Shown: positions 8,264 to 17,596 of the stretch, piece after piece
Position numbering within the stretch: position 1 is the first letter of the stretch
How the letters are laid out: each line of letters opens with the position of its first letter
Assembly: GCA_018056425.1 (NCBI GenBank)
Contig: JAGPFR010000018.1
Coordinates: 1 to 47,055, forward strand
Length of the DNA: 47,055 bases
Direction: 5' to 3'
DNA from: Lachnospiraceae bacterium
GTDB taxonomy: Bacteria > Bacillota > Clostridia > Lachnospirales > Lachnospiraceae
Translations under genes and position numbers: made by a program
Notes under the pieces: generated by a model
Told to the model about the DNA's origin: nothing
The model's database searches: none
Seen by the model: the letters and a program-made list of their open reading frames with translations, nothing else

Positions 8264-9175
8264 ATGGGAGCACTGGTAGTGTTAAGACAGATGTCCATGA
8301 TCGCAATTCTGGTGATCATAGGTATCGGACTTGAAAAAAAGAAGGTACTTAGCGAGCAGGGGACTAAGGTCATATCCAAGATCGTGGTTGATATCTGTAA
8401 CCCTGTTTTGATAGTTTCCACAATACTTAACGGAAATATAACCGTAACCCACACAGAGTTTTTAAAGGGCGTGGGAATTGCAGCCATCATATACGGGGTG
8501 TTTATATTGGTGGGAACTTTTCTCCCTGCTGCCATAAGGCTTCCGCGGGATGAAAGGAAATACTATTGCTTAATGTCGATATACGGAAATGTCGGATTTC
8601 TGGGCATTCCCGTTGCCAAGGCTATCCTTCCGGAAAATGCCATGCTGTATGTCGTGATATGTAATGTTTTCTATTGTCTTCTTTTCTATACCCACGGGAT
8701 TATCACTTTGTCTTCAGGCAAAGAAAAAATGGATCTAAAAAAGCTTGTGAGTCCCGGAGTCATCCTGAGCCTTTTGGCACTTCTGATATTCTGGTATGAC
8801 ATTAAGCTCCCCGATTTTATTGTTAAAACCGCGGATTATATCGGAAGCCCCACGGTATTTTTATCAATGCTTCTTCTGGGTGCATCGGTTGCCAGAAGCA
8901 GCTTTTTAAAGGATATGAAGGATGCGAAGCTCTGGATATTCATTTTGGTCAGACTTGTGTGCGTTCCCGCACTTGCAGTGCTAGTACTCAGAAGTATCAG
9001 TGCTCCGGATGAGATGGTCAGAACATTCTGCCTTATGTGCGCAGTGCCCGTAGGAAATCTTCCTATGATCCAGGCTGAGAAGATCGGTGAAAGAACGGAT
9101 ATTCTTTCGAGAGGCATTATAGTTACCACGGTCTTTTCGTTTATATCCATTACCGCGTTTATGTCACTTATTTAA
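8264..9175 (+). CDS. AEC family transporter (auxin-efflux-carrier/malate-permease type)
   Basis: A 303-residue integral membrane carrier with about ten hydrophobic segments. It resembles bacterial AEC proteins that move small organic acids; the substrate cannot be read from sequence. The N-terminal pattern (RQMSMIAILVIIGIGLEKKKVLSEQGTKVISKIVVDICNPVLI) and the late MCAVPVGNLP segment fit the family. The start at 8264 is chosen because AGGAG sits 6 bases upstream, a promoter lies at 8189-8217, and the family's N-terminus matches; the longer frame from 8168 adds a non-conserved tail. Its end overlaps the convergent gene by 8 bases. Confidence 0.85.
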   Translation: MGALVVLRQMSMIAILVIIGIGLEKKKVLSEQGTKVISKIVVDICNPVLIVSTILNGNITVTHTEFLKGVGIAAIIYGVFILVGTFLPAAIRLPRDERKYYCLMSIYGNVGFLGIPVAKAILPENAMLYVVICNVFYCLLFYTHGIITLSSGKEKMDLKKLVSPGVILSLLALLIFWYDIKLPDFIVKTADYIGSPTVFLSMLLLGASVARSSFLKDMKDAKLWIFILVRLVCVPALAVLVLRSISAPDEMVRTFCLMCAVPVGNLPMIQAEKIGERTDILSRGIIVTTVFSFISITAFMSLI

Positions 9176-10784
9176 GGGGAAGGCAGAGGTGGTCGCACCT
9201 GAACAGATTGAAGCCGTTTACCTGACCTATGAATTCATACTGAGATGCAACCTCACTTCCGAACACATCCGTCAGATCGTCATACCACTGGGACATGATA
9301 ATGGATGAGTCACCGTAGTATGATGCCTCACCGGTTCCGATATACCAGTCATATGAGATGAATTCTTTTTCTTCGGAGTTGTAATTGGAGAATTTCACAT
9401 CCGGAAGGAGAACTCTGCAGACTTCATCTACTTCCGTATTGTCAAGAATTATCACGTTATCGACATTCTGAGTCTTGATAAAATCACATATTCCATAACA
9501 AAAACCGAAATAATTCTTAGTCACCTGACAGGTTTCGACATACTTTTTGGAAGAATACCATGTAAAGCAGGTGAACAGTATAAGATATACGAAAACACGC
9601 ATGCGGGATTCTTTGCGTATATCCGTTGTCAGCCTTGAGATCCATATTCCGGCCAGTATCATCATGCAGATCAGTTCGATCAGATAATACCTGGAATCAT
9701 CATAAGAGCACAGCAGATGGATCAGCACGTTTACGATAAATATCGCTGACATATAACCGGTTGCAACATGTGCCGTATCGCCCGAAGGATTGTTTTCCCT
9801 TCCTCCGAAGAAAAGGAATACGAAGTGGAAAGCACAGACGAGAAGAAATGCAGCCAGAGCGAATCTGAATAAACATCCGACTCCTTCAAAAGATACTATG
9901 GAATAGATATTCAGGTATTTCGAAGGAAGAGCATTCAGGAGATTGAAATAATTACCGATATTAAGGAGTACTCTGGGACCGAATTCCTCGGAATAGGTAA
10001 GTGTTGCGTTTATGCCGCTGGGGCTGATGTCGTAGTGCTGGTGAAGAGCAAAACCGATGACGCTCACAAGGATCCCCGCACTAAGAAGCAGGGTTCTGAA
10101 TGTAGTGATCGCACCGGTATTCTTTTTCCTGAAGGCGTAATTGACATAGTAAGCTCCCGCAATGGGAAGGATTCCGGTGATCAGGGGAAAGAGACCGCTT
10201 GAAAAACCGCTCAAAAAAGCAAGGAAGATAAAGGCAGCGGACAGGATGTAGTCTCTTTTTTTATTTTTGTCAGGAAAAGTAAGTATAAGAATGGCCAGAA
10301 GAGGGATCAGTACCTTGATGGAGTACTGTGCACCTCGGATAAAGAGCATGTTCATGTAATCAAGCATGCCGAAGTTGTAAGGAATATATACGAGACAGCA
10401 GATGAAAAGAGAAATCTCGGATCTGATGCCGCAGTTTTTGAATATACCCAGGAGAACGAACAGGAAAGCAAATATGAAGATCGTATTGGATATTGCAAAG
10501 GACAGGTAGAGATTTTTGGTGATCGCATAAAACGGTATTGCAAGAAGCATGGCCGAATCGATCTCGTGGGTGGTCATATATCTCCATCCGGGAATGAGAA
10601 GCTTGCCGGTTCTGACGATCTCTATGGTATGGGTCATCAGTTTGGATGCGTCCTGATCCATGACATAAGGTGCGTGGACAAGATTGAATTTGATCAGATA
10701 CAGGAATTCAACGGCAAGAATTAGTAAAAATATGACCGAAACGGGTTTGTGTATCAGACTTCTGATTTTATCCTTGAAAACCAT
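9168..10784 (-). CDS. Polytopic membrane protein, possible GT-C-fold glycosyltransferase
   Basis: A protein of about 538 residues with roughly 11-13 membrane segments over the first 430 residues and a soluble C-terminal domain of about 100 residues (from NVDNVIILDNTEVDEV onward). The first large extracytoplasmic loop carries an acidic motif (VMDQDASKL) followed by TGKLLIPGWRYMTTHEIDS. Such a loop-1 acidic motif is typical of GT-C lipid-phosphate-sugar glycosyltransferases, but I cannot assign a family firmly. The ATG at 10784 has AGAGG at good spacing; a GTG 33 bases further upstream lacks a comparable SD. It is divergent from the MBOAT gene. Confidence 0.6.
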   Translation of the reverse strand: MVFKDKIRSLIHKPVSVIFLLILAVEFLYLIKFNLVHAPYVMDQDASKLMTHTIEIVRTGKLLIPGWRYMTTHEIDSAMLLAIPFYAITKNLYLSFAISNTIFIFAFLFVLLGIFKNCGIRSEISLFICCLVYIPYNFGMLDYMNMLFIRGAQYSIKVLIPLLAILILTFPDKNKKRDYILSAAFIFLAFLSGFSSGLFPLITGILPIAGAYYVNYAFRKKNTGAITTFRTLLLSAGILVSVIGFALHQHYDISPSGINATLTYSEEFGPRVLLNIGNYFNLLNALPSKYLNIYSIVSFEGVGCLFRFALAAFLLVCAFHFVFLFFGGRENNPSGDTAHVATGYMSAIFIVNVLIHLLCSYDDSRYYLIELICMMILAGIWISRLTTDIRKESRMRVFVYLILFTCFTWYSSKKYVETCQVTKNYFGFCYGICDFIKTQNVDNVIILDNTEVDEVCRVLLPDVKFSNYNSEEKEFISYDWYIGTGEASYYGDSSIIMSQWYDDLTDVFGSEVASQYEFIGQVNGFNLFRCDHLCLPLK

Positions 10785-10820
10785 GCTCCACCTCTTGAAA
10801 TCAACTAAGAACCACACCTA

Positions 10821-10829
10821 AATATACCA
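10821..10829 (-). promoter_or_regulatory. Extended -10 box for the GT-C-like gene
   Basis: The minus strand reads TGGTATATT, a TGn-extended -10 box, 37-45 bases upstream of the ATG at 10784. This placement also argues against the alternative upstream GTG start at 10817. Confidence 0.45.
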
Positions 10830-10863
10830 TAATAACGACCCTTTCGAAACAGTTCCCTTTTCC

Positions 10864-10892
10864 TTGCCCGCGGGGGGCTCATATTCTATAAT
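10864..10892 (+). promoter_or_regulatory. Promoter of the MBOAT operon
   Basis: TTGCCC (10864-10869), 17 bases, TATAAT (10887-10892), with a second overlapping TATAAT at 10892-10897. It lies 48 bases upstream of the GTG start at 10940. Confidence 0.6.
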
Positions 10893-10939
10893 ATAATTTG
10901 ATTTTTATCTTGTTCTGACAGCGAAGGAACTAATTTTAA

Positions 10940-12352
10940 GTGGGATTTTTATCGTTACAATTCATATTTTTTGTACCGGTCGTACTGGTGCTTTATTATG
11001 CAGCGAGGAAAAGCGGTAAGAATGAACTTGCAAAGTGCGTTCTGACAGCTGCTTCGATGCTTTTTTTTGCATTGTACGGATGGGATTCTTTTCTGATACT
11101 TGTTCTGTCATGTGCATTTAATTATCTGTATTCCTCATTTTTAAGCAAAAACAAAAAGCCGGCATATCTGGCAACGGGCATAGTTATAAACGTGCTTCCT
11201 CTGCTTGTTTTCAAGTATCTGAATTTCTTCGGAGAAAATATTGCGAAGATAACCGGAACGGAGTATACGGGAGTATCGCTTATTCTGCCTGTTGCGATAA
11301 GCTATTACACATTTCAGATGATCACATGGTGTGTGGATTCGTATCGCGGAGAGACAAAGGGGGTTCCTGTGCTCGATTACCTGGCATATATATGGTTTTT
11401 CCCCAGAATGGTCATGGGACCTATTACAAGACATGACGAATTCATTCCCCAGATCAACGATCCTGCAAAGTTTAAGCCTGATCCCGAGAATATCGCGACG
11501 GGATTTCTATGGTTTACCGTCGGAATGAGTAAGAAACTTCTTCTGGCAACACGCTTTTCGGGTGCTTCGCTTTACGGCCTGGGAATGGGAAGTGAACTTG
11601 GCATGGCCGAAGCCTGGCTTTGTTCCATAGCGTATACATTCCAGATCTATCTCGATTTTTCCGGATATTGTGATATGGCAGCAGGCGTATCAAAGATGCT
11701 TAACCTTGATATCCCGAAGAATTTTAATTCACCCTATAAGGCTGAATCAATCGGTGATTTCTGGAAGAGATGGCATATTTCACTGACCTCTTTTCTCAGA
11801 AAATATATATACTTCCCTCTTGGCGGAAACAGAAAGGGAAGAGCCAGAACCTATATCAATATGATTATAATCTTTCTTGTCAGCGGTTTCTGGCACGGTG
11901 CAAACTGGACCTTTATCATATGGGGGGCTCTCCACGGAATCCTTATGATAATAGAAAGGCTTACCTGGGATTACCTGAAGAAGATCCCGAAGTTTATAAG
12001 GGTGGCATTTACCTTTGTGCTTGTTAACATCGGCTGGGTCTTCTTTGCCGCGCCGAATCTCTCGATGGCTGTGGATGTCATCAAAGAGATGTTCAGGTTC
12101 GATAATATAATGCCCGCGGTGCAGTTTTATGACACATTCGATATGGGGACGATACCTTTTATCAGATATCACCTCAATATAGCGATACCGCTTTTCTATG
12201 TGATCACATTCGTCTGCCTGCAGTGCACCAAAAATATTTACGAAAAGAAATATAAACCGAATTTCCTTACCGCCCTTGCCGCCGGAATACTCTTTGTGTG
12301 GTCATTCCTGTATGCAAACGGCGTATCGAGCTTTATATATTTCCAATTCTGA
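10940..12352 (+). CDS. MBOAT family O-acyltransferase (AlgI/DltB-like)
   Basis: A 470-residue membrane-bound O-acyltransferase that passes acyl groups, probably acetyl, across the membrane to a surface glycan. About ten membrane segments are present. Family motifs are YLDFSGYCDMA (about 237-247), FWKRWHISLTSFLRKYIYFPLGG (about 274-296) and the catalytic-His motif FWHGANWTFIIWGALHG with His319 and His332. The start is GTG with an AAGGA site upstream; the N-terminus GFLSLQFIFFVP matches the usual MBOAT start. The gene is followed 12 bases later by an SGNH-like partner, the standard two-gene arrangement of AlgI/AlgJ-type O-acetylation systems. Confidence 0.92.
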   Translation: MGFLSLQFIFFVPVVLVLYYAARKSGKNELAKCVLTAASMLFFALYGWDSFLILVLSCAFNYLYSSFLSKNKKPAYLATGIVINVLPLLVFKYLNFFGENIAKITGTEYTGVSLILPVAISYYTFQMITWCVDSYRGETKGVPVLDYLAYIWFFPRMVMGPITRHDEFIPQINDPAKFKPDPENIATGFLWFTVGMSKKLLLATRFSGASLYGLGMGSELGMAEAWLCSIAYTFQIYLDFSGYCDMAAGVSKMLNLDIPKNFNSPYKAESIGDFWKRWHISLTSFLRKYIYFPLGGNRKGRARTYINMIIIFLVSGFWHGANWTFIIWGALHGILMIIERLTWDYLKKIPKFIRVAFTFVLVNIGWVFFAAPNLSMAVDVIKEMFRFDNIMPAVQFYDTFDMGTIPFIRYHLNIAIPLFYVITFVCLQCTKNIYEKKYKPNFLTALAAGILFVWSFLYANGVSSFIYFQF

Positions 12353-12364
12353 TCCGGAGAATAA

Positions 12365-13441
12365 ATGGAAGAAAAGAAAAACTGGAAAAAATTTCTGATA
12401 CTTGAGCTGTCGATAACGGCACTGCTTATGATAGCGGTGGCGGCTGTTGTCGCATTCGTGGATCCGTTTTTTCATTATCATGCACCCTTAAGGGATTTCT
12501 CATACATAATGGATAATGAGAGATATCAGAACGACGGAATAACCAGGAATTTCGAGTATGACGCGTTGATAACGGGAACCTCCGTATCCGAGAATTTCCG
12601 CACGACTCTCGCGGATGAGCTTTTTAACGTGACCAGCGTAAAAGCAACATATGCAGGCGGATATTATAAGGAGATCGGTGACGGAGAAAGAAGAGCACTG
12701 GAATATAACGATAACATCAGACTTGTCATCAGAAGTATGGATATGTATTTTGCGATGACCGAGACTGATTATCGAAATCCGCAGGCAGCAGATCCGGAAT
12801 ATCTGTATGACAATAATTTCTTAAATGATGAAGCATATCTTTATAATGCGGATGTTCTTTTTGAATATGTAAATTCAGGTATCGGAAGAACTGTAAGCGG
12901 TGTTCCGGCCGATACTTTTGACAGCTATATGAGATTTGCTGAAGACAGACCGCTCGGTGCTGCGTATGTTCTTCCCTATGTCCGGGATAATGAAGTGACA
13001 GGGGCCGAGATCCATATGACCGATGAAGAGCGCAAAATGCTCACGGCAAATGTCAGGGCAAATCTTACCGCAAACATAGCCGCATATCCTGACGTGGATT
13101 TTTATTACTTCTTCCCTCCCTATTGCATAGCCGATTGGTATACCAACCATTATGTTAAGGGAGATATACCCGCACTCATAGAGCAGATGGAGCTGGTTAC
13201 CGAGGAAGTGTTAAAGTATGACAATGCCCATGTATTCTGCTTCTATGATGATACTGATATCATTACGGATCTGAACAACTATTCCGATCTTCAGCACTAC
13301 AGCGGAGAGATTTCGGATCTGCTTCTCCGGTATATGGCAAATGGTGAACATGAACTTACACTTGATAATTACAAAGAGTACTTTGATAACGTGGAAAACT
13401 ATTACACAAATTATGACTATTCGTGGATAACCGGTCCGTGA
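12365..13441 (+). CDS. SGNH/AlgJ-DltD-like partner of the MBOAT acyltransferase
   Basis: A 358-residue protein with one N-terminal membrane anchor (about residues 10-32) and an extracellular domain. It has the pieces of an SGNH hydrolase fold: ITGTSVSENF with likely nucleophile Ser73, and a late DLQHYS where Asp308 and His311 would complete a triad. In MBOAT systems this partner takes acyl groups delivered by the membrane protein and places them on a polysaccharide. The 12-base gap to the MBOAT gene and a GGAG site just before the ATG indicate one operon. The acceptor polymer is unknown. Confidence 0.75.
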   Translation: MEEKKNWKKFLILELSITALLMIAVAAVVAFVDPFFHYHAPLRDFSYIMDNERYQNDGITRNFEYDALITGTSVSENFRTTLADELFNVTSVKATYAGGYYKEIGDGERRALEYNDNIRLVIRSMDMYFAMTETDYRNPQAADPEYLYDNNFLNDEAYLYNADVLFEYVNSGIGRTVSGVPADTFDSYMRFAEDRPLGAAYVLPYVRDNEVTGAEIHMTDEERKMLTANVRANLTANIAAYPDVDFYYFFPPYCIADWYTNHYVKGDIPALIEQMELVTEEVLKYDNAHVFCFYDDTDIITDLNNYSDLQHYSGEISDLLLRYMANGEHELTLDNYKEYFDNVENYYTNYDYSWITGP

Positions 13442-13466
13442 TCCCTTTTCAGGGTGAGGAGGATAT

Positions 13467-15737
13467 ATGCCTAAAAAGAAAAGATTTCATCTCGATGAGA
13501 GATACATAGATGTTAATCTGACTCTTACAATAATTATCTATGCCGTGGTTGTTCCTTTCTGTATATATCTGTGCATAGATAATTTTATCCGGAAGGATTA
13601 TCTCGTAGCAAATTATGCACTCTTTTGCGCGGTGTTCACTGCAATAGCCACCATATGTTTTGCAATATGTAAATTCGGCAAAAAAAAGCGTCTCTGGCTG
13701 ATGCATCTTGCCATTAATATCCAGTGCTTCGTGTATTGGATAACTTTCACATTCTTCCTGTATACCGGAGGAACGGAAGGTACCAGTATCTTTTTGATAT
13801 TTGTAGCGGTGCCTGTGGTCTACTATTTCTTCAATCTGTTCTACGGTGCATATTTTACCACTGTCTTTTTCATCATCATGACTGTATATATGCATTCGCC
13901 GATCCGTGAAAGCGGTTATAAATTTCCGGATTCCTACTATTCCAGAATGCCGATGATGTATCTTGCGATCGTGATAATGTGTGCGATCGCACAGTATGAG
14001 ATCATCAGGGCAAGAATTCAGCAGGACGATGCTCTTAAAGAGGCAAAGCATGCAAGCGAAGCCAAGACCGATTTCCTGGCAAACACGAGCCATGAGATCA
14101 GAACTCCCATCAACGCTGTTCTCGGTATGAATGAGATGATCTTAAGGGAAACCGAAAAAGCCGAGAGACTTCCCGATTCCGATTCTGCGGGTTTCAGAGA
14201 GGCATTCAGGAAGATCAAGAACTATTCAGGAAATGTCGACAGTGCCGGCAGTAATCTTCTGGCTATCATTAATGATATTCTCGATTTTACCAAGATCGAA
14301 GAAGGCAAGATGGATATCATCGAAGTTGAGTATCAGCTAAGCTCGGTTCTTAATGATGTCAGCAACATGATCTATTTCAGGGCGAAGGATAAAGGCCTGA
14401 CTTTTGAAACGGATATCGATGCAAGTCTGCCGGATACTCTTTACGGAGATGTTGTCAGAGTGAGACAGATTATGACGAATCTTCTGTCCAATGCCGTCAA
14501 GTACACCGATGAGGGAAGCGTTCTTCTCAAGATGTATGGCACGGAAAGTGAACGTACGGTGGACGGAAAAGAAATCATTGATCTTGTGATCGAAGTAACG
14601 GATACAGGTATCGGAATAAGCGAAGAAAACATAGGTAAACTCTTCGGCAAGTTCGAAAGAGTAGATCTGGAGAAAAACTCTACGAAGGAAGGAACGGGAC
14701 TCGGCCTTGCTATTACCAAGATGCTCCTTGATATGATGGGAGGGGAGATCGTAGTCAGAAGCGAGTATGGTAAGGGCTCTACCTTCATAGCAACTTTGCC
14801 TCAGGTGATTCTTTCCAAGGATCCTGTTGGCAACTTTAAAGAGAAATTTGAGAAGAGCCTGGGTAAGAGAGCGGATTATCATGAAAGCTTCAGAGCACCA
14901 TCTGCCAAGGTTCTCATAGTTGACGATACGAGAATGAATCTGATCGTTGCTACGGAATTTCTTAAGGATACCAGGATCAAGATCGATACAGCAGGCGGTG
15001 GAAAAGAAGCCATTGAACTGTCACTTCGGAATAAATATGATGTTATTCTTATGGACCAGCGTATGCCCGAGATGGATGGAGCGGAAGCTCTTAAGAACAT
15101 CAAGGCTCATAAAGAAGGACCAAATATCGACACTCCTGTCATATGCTTAACTGCGGATGCGGTTGTCGGAGCCAGGGAAAGATATCTTGCCAAGGGATTC
15201 AACGATTATCTCACCAAACCCATCGACAGCACTTCGCTTGAAGCCATGCTGAAAAAGTACCTTCCTCTCAGTAAGGTTACTATCGTAAGAGGTAATGAAG
15301 ACTCTCCGTCTGAAACAGGCGATGCGGATGAACTGGCAGATCTCAGGAAAGCGGGTATCGATACCGACAAAGGCATTGCAAACTGCGGAGGAGAGAGATC
15401 TTTCTATATCGAAATGCTTGCCGAGTATGTAAATGATGCCGCAGAGAAGAAAGAGAAGCTTTCTAAATATCTGGATGAAAACAATCTGAAAGAATACGGT
15501 GTTATCGTTCATTCGATCAAGAGTACATCTGCAACTATTGGAGTTATGACTGTTTCTGCCAAGGCACTTCTTCTTGAAAATGCGGCCAAAGAAGGGGACA
15601 GGGATCAAATCCTCATCGATCACCCCGGTTTCATGGAAGAGTATGACAAGATAATCTCAGTGATTAAAACGGTGGTGCCTGAAAGCGCAATTCATTCGGA
15701 TGATGAAGAGATAATGGAGTTTGAGCCGGAGCCTTAA
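13467..15737 (+). CDS. Hybrid sensor histidine kinase with receiver and HPt domains
   Basis: A 756-residue phosphorelay protein. Six or so membrane segments (about 20-180) form the sensor. HisKA carries NTSHEIRTPINAVLGM with phosphoacceptor His209; HATPase spans about 320-445 with NLLSNAVKYT, DTGIGI and GTGLGLAI. A receiver domain (about 481-600) has VLIVDD and phosphoacceptor Asp530. The C-terminal HPt domain has VHSIKSTSATIG with His682. All relay residues are present, so it should phosphorylate an unlinked response regulator. A GAGGAGG site precedes the ATG. It lies 25 bases after the SGNH gene and 6 bases before the macro-like gene, so it may be in one transcript with both. Confidence 0.93.
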   Translation: MPKKKRFHLDERYIDVNLTLTIIIYAVVVPFCIYLCIDNFIRKDYLVANYALFCAVFTAIATICFAICKFGKKKRLWLMHLAINIQCFVYWITFTFFLYTGGTEGTSIFLIFVAVPVVYYFFNLFYGAYFTTVFFIIMTVYMHSPIRESGYKFPDSYYSRMPMMYLAIVIMCAIAQYEIIRARIQQDDALKEAKHASEAKTDFLANTSHEIRTPINAVLGMNEMILRETEKAERLPDSDSAGFREAFRKIKNYSGNVDSAGSNLLAIINDILDFTKIEEGKMDIIEVEYQLSSVLNDVSNMIYFRAKDKGLTFETDIDASLPDTLYGDVVRVRQIMTNLLSNAVKYTDEGSVLLKMYGTESERTVDGKEIIDLVIEVTDTGIGISEENIGKLFGKFERVDLEKNSTKEGTGLGLAITKMLLDMMGGEIVVRSEYGKGSTFIATLPQVILSKDPVGNFKEKFEKSLGKRADYHESFRAPSAKVLIVDDTRMNLIVATEFLKDTRIKIDTAGGGKEAIELSLRNKYDVILMDQRMPEMDGAEALKNIKAHKEGPNIDTPVICLTADAVVGARERYLAKGFNDYLTKPIDSTSLEAMLKKYLPLSKVTIVRGNEDSPSETGDADELADLRKAGIDTDKGIANCGGERSFYIEMLAEYVNDAAEKKEKLSKYLDENNLKEYGVIVHSIKSTSATIGVMTVSAKALLLENAAKEGDRDQILIDHPGFMEEYDKIISVIKTVVPESAIHSDDEEIMEFEPEP

Positions 15738-15743
15738 TAGCCT

Positions 15744-16748
15744 ATGACATATCAAATTGTAAAAAATGATATATGTGATATATATGCGGATGCTGTTTTT
15801 AGAAATGCTTCAACCGGATCCGGTGAGATCATCTATGCTCTTTCAGATGAACCCGGTTCTAAATATATACTCACCGCAGATGCCGGAAGAACGTTCGATA
15901 GCAAACTGTCCGAGAGCATTAAGTTGGTGAAACAACTGGGACTTGAAAGTCTGGCTATTCCTGTTGATACAGGTGTTTCCGTACTTGAGGCCGTAACTGC
16001 AGTGAATGATGCAGCGGCTGATGTTGATATTCAAATTATTCTCATAGCTGAAGATGACCATAGAACCGATCTGCCTGAAAATGTTTCATCCGGAATAGAT
16101 GAATATCTGATGAGTAAGATGGATAGCTTCGAAGAGATGAATTTCTCATTAAAAGATGAGGAATGCGCCATAAAAGATGTTCACGAAGAACCTGTCAGAG
16201 AAAAGAAATCTAAGGGGCTTGGTTTAACGTTTCTAAAGAAAAACGCTAAAGCATTTAAAGCTGCAGAACCTTGTGAGTCTGTCGGAAGATATGATAAGCC
16301 TGATGATTCGGAATCGGATTTTGCAATGTTTGGCGCCGCTCCCATGGCTATGGCGTCAGCAAGCAGTATGCCCCAGTCAATGTCACTTGCTGACAGAGTA
16401 TCTCACATCTCAGATACATGGCAGGAGCTTCTTTTCAACCTGATAGATGAAAAGGGATATACCGACACTGAAGTCTATAAGAAAGCTAATGTAGACAGAA
16501 AGCTTTTTTCAAAGATCAGATCCAATTCCGATTATCAGCCCAAGAAGATCACGGCGGTTGCTTTTGCCCTGGCACTGGAACTAAATCTTGATGAAGCAAA
16601 AGATTTTCTGGCAAGAGCAGGATATGCGTTTTCGACAAGCAGTGTATTCGATCTAATCATCATGTATTTCATTGAAAATGAAGTATATGATATCTATCAG
16701 ATAAATCTCGCATTATTTGAACATGATCAGCCTACAATAGGCGGATAA
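15744..16748 (+). CDS. Eroded macro-domain protein with C-terminal HTH-like domain
   Basis: A 334-residue soluble protein. The first 120 residues match the edges of a macro (ADP-ribose-binding) domain: YQIVKNDICDIYADAVFRNAS corresponds to the usual first strand with VDAIVNAAN, and ESLAIPVDTGVSV to ESIAFPLISTGVYGYP. The usual GGGVDGAIH loop between them is missing, so ADP-ribose binding is doubtful. After a charged linker (about 150-210) comes a helical C-terminal domain (about 220-334, TDTEVYKKANVDRKLFSKIR) that looks like a Cro-type HTH. I recall this C-terminal domain beside macro domains in other Clostridia. The next gene encodes a vWA protein. The GGAG ribosome site lies inside the end of the kinase gene. 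Confidence 0.65.
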   Translation: MTYQIVKNDICDIYADAVFRNASTGSGEIIYALSDEPGSKYILTADAGRTFDSKLSESIKLVKQLGLESLAIPVDTGVSVLEAVTAVNDAAADVDIQIILIAEDDHRTDLPENVSSGIDEYLMSKMDSFEEMNFSLKDEECAIKDVHEEPVREKKSKGLGLTFLKKNAKAFKAAEPCESVGRYDKPDDSESDFAMFGAAPMAMASASSMPQSMSLADRVSHISDTWQELLFNLIDEKGYTDTEVYKKANVDRKLFSKIRSNSDYQPKKITAVAFALALELNLDEAKDFLARAGYAFSTSSVFDLIIMYFIENEVYDIYQINLALFEHDQPTIGG

Positions 16749-16852
16749 AAATGTCGCTTTTCAGGCGACCAGATGACCTCTGTAATCCCATATATTTATC
16801 TCAAGAAACGAAACACCGGATAAGCGGTAATCCAGAAAGAGAGGTAAATGAT

Positions 16853-17521
16853 ATGAAGAAGGGATTAACAGAGGTTGTTTTTATATTAGACAGAAGCGGA
16901 TCAATGAGAGGACTTGAGAACGATACCATCGGCGGTTACAATTCGATGCTTGAAAAGCAGCAGAATGAAGAAGGAGATGCGATAATCTCAACGATACTTT
17001 TTGATGGAGTGGCAGAGATCCTTCACGACAGAGCGGATCTGAAGAAGATGGAGCCCATAACGGACAAGGATTATTACGTCAGGGGAAACACCGCACTTTT
17101 AGATGCGCTCGGATCGACCATTCATCGTATCGGGAAGCTTCAGAAGAATGCGCCGGATGAAGAGAAACCGGAAAAGACTCTTTTTATAATCACTACCGAT
17201 GGTATGGAAAATGCCAGCAGGGAGTACACCTTCGAGAAGGTTAAGAAGATGGTTGAAAAGAAAAAGTCCAAGAACGGCTGGGAATTCATTTTCCTCGGCG
17301 CCAACATCGACGCCATTGAAGTTGCAGGAAGATTCGGAGTCGAGGCGAGTCGTGCGGTTAACTACAAGTGCGACTCTGCCGGAACCAAACTCAACTATGA
17401 TGTTCTCTCCAAAGTAGTCGGCTGCGCAAGGGCATGCAAGAGTTCTGCGGATATGGGCGCATTGTTTGAGGATTCCGATATGTTTGCAGAGATCAGGGAG
17501 GATTTTGAAGAGAGGGCATAG
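16853..17521 (+). CDS. vWA-domain protein (TerY-like)
   Basis: A 222-residue cytoplasmic von Willebrand A domain protein. The metal site (MIDAS) is complete: DRSGS at residues 13-17, GNTALLDALG, and TTDGMENAS. Proteins of this type (TerY-like) act as metal-dependent protein-binding scaffolds, often near macro domains or tellurium-resistance-type stress genes. The start at 16853 is chosen because GAGAGG lies 9 bases upstream and the domain begins there; an in-frame ATG at 16751 would add a non-conserved tail. A small GTCGC/GCGAC hairpin (16753-16769) lies in the 104-base gap after the macro-like gene. There is no terminator between the two genes, so co-transcription is likely. Confidence 0.85.
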   Translation: MKKGLTEVVFILDRSGSMRGLENDTIGGYNSMLEKQQNEEGDAIISTILFDGVAEILHDRADLKKMEPITDKDYYVRGNTALLDALGSTIHRIGKLQKNAPDEEKPEKTLFIITTDGMENASREYTFEKVKKMVEKKKSKNGWEFIFLGANIDAIEVAGRFGVEASRAVNYKCDSAGTKLNYDVLSKVVGCARACKSSADMGALFEDSDMFAEIREDFEERA

Positions 17522-17548
17522 ACTTTACCCTGCACTTAATTGTATAAT
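17519..17548 (+). promoter_or_regulatory. Promoter of the PIN-like gene operon
   Basis: TAGACT (17519-17524), 18-base spacer, TATAAT (17543-17548). It overlaps the stop codon of the vWA gene, so the downstream operon has its own start. Confidence 0.5.
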
Positions 17549-17596
17549 GATGAACATGAGGGAAAATATGAATATTTGTAGGGAGAATTATTAGTT

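Noticed and set aside
13449-14093. Antisense open frame over the start of the hybrid kinase
   Set aside because: The product is Cys/His/Tyr-rich with no domain, and the kinase frame is fully supported.
17551-17595. A 14-codon ATG-TAG frame before the PIN-like gene
   Set aside because: No ribosome binding site and no sign of conservation; likely chance.
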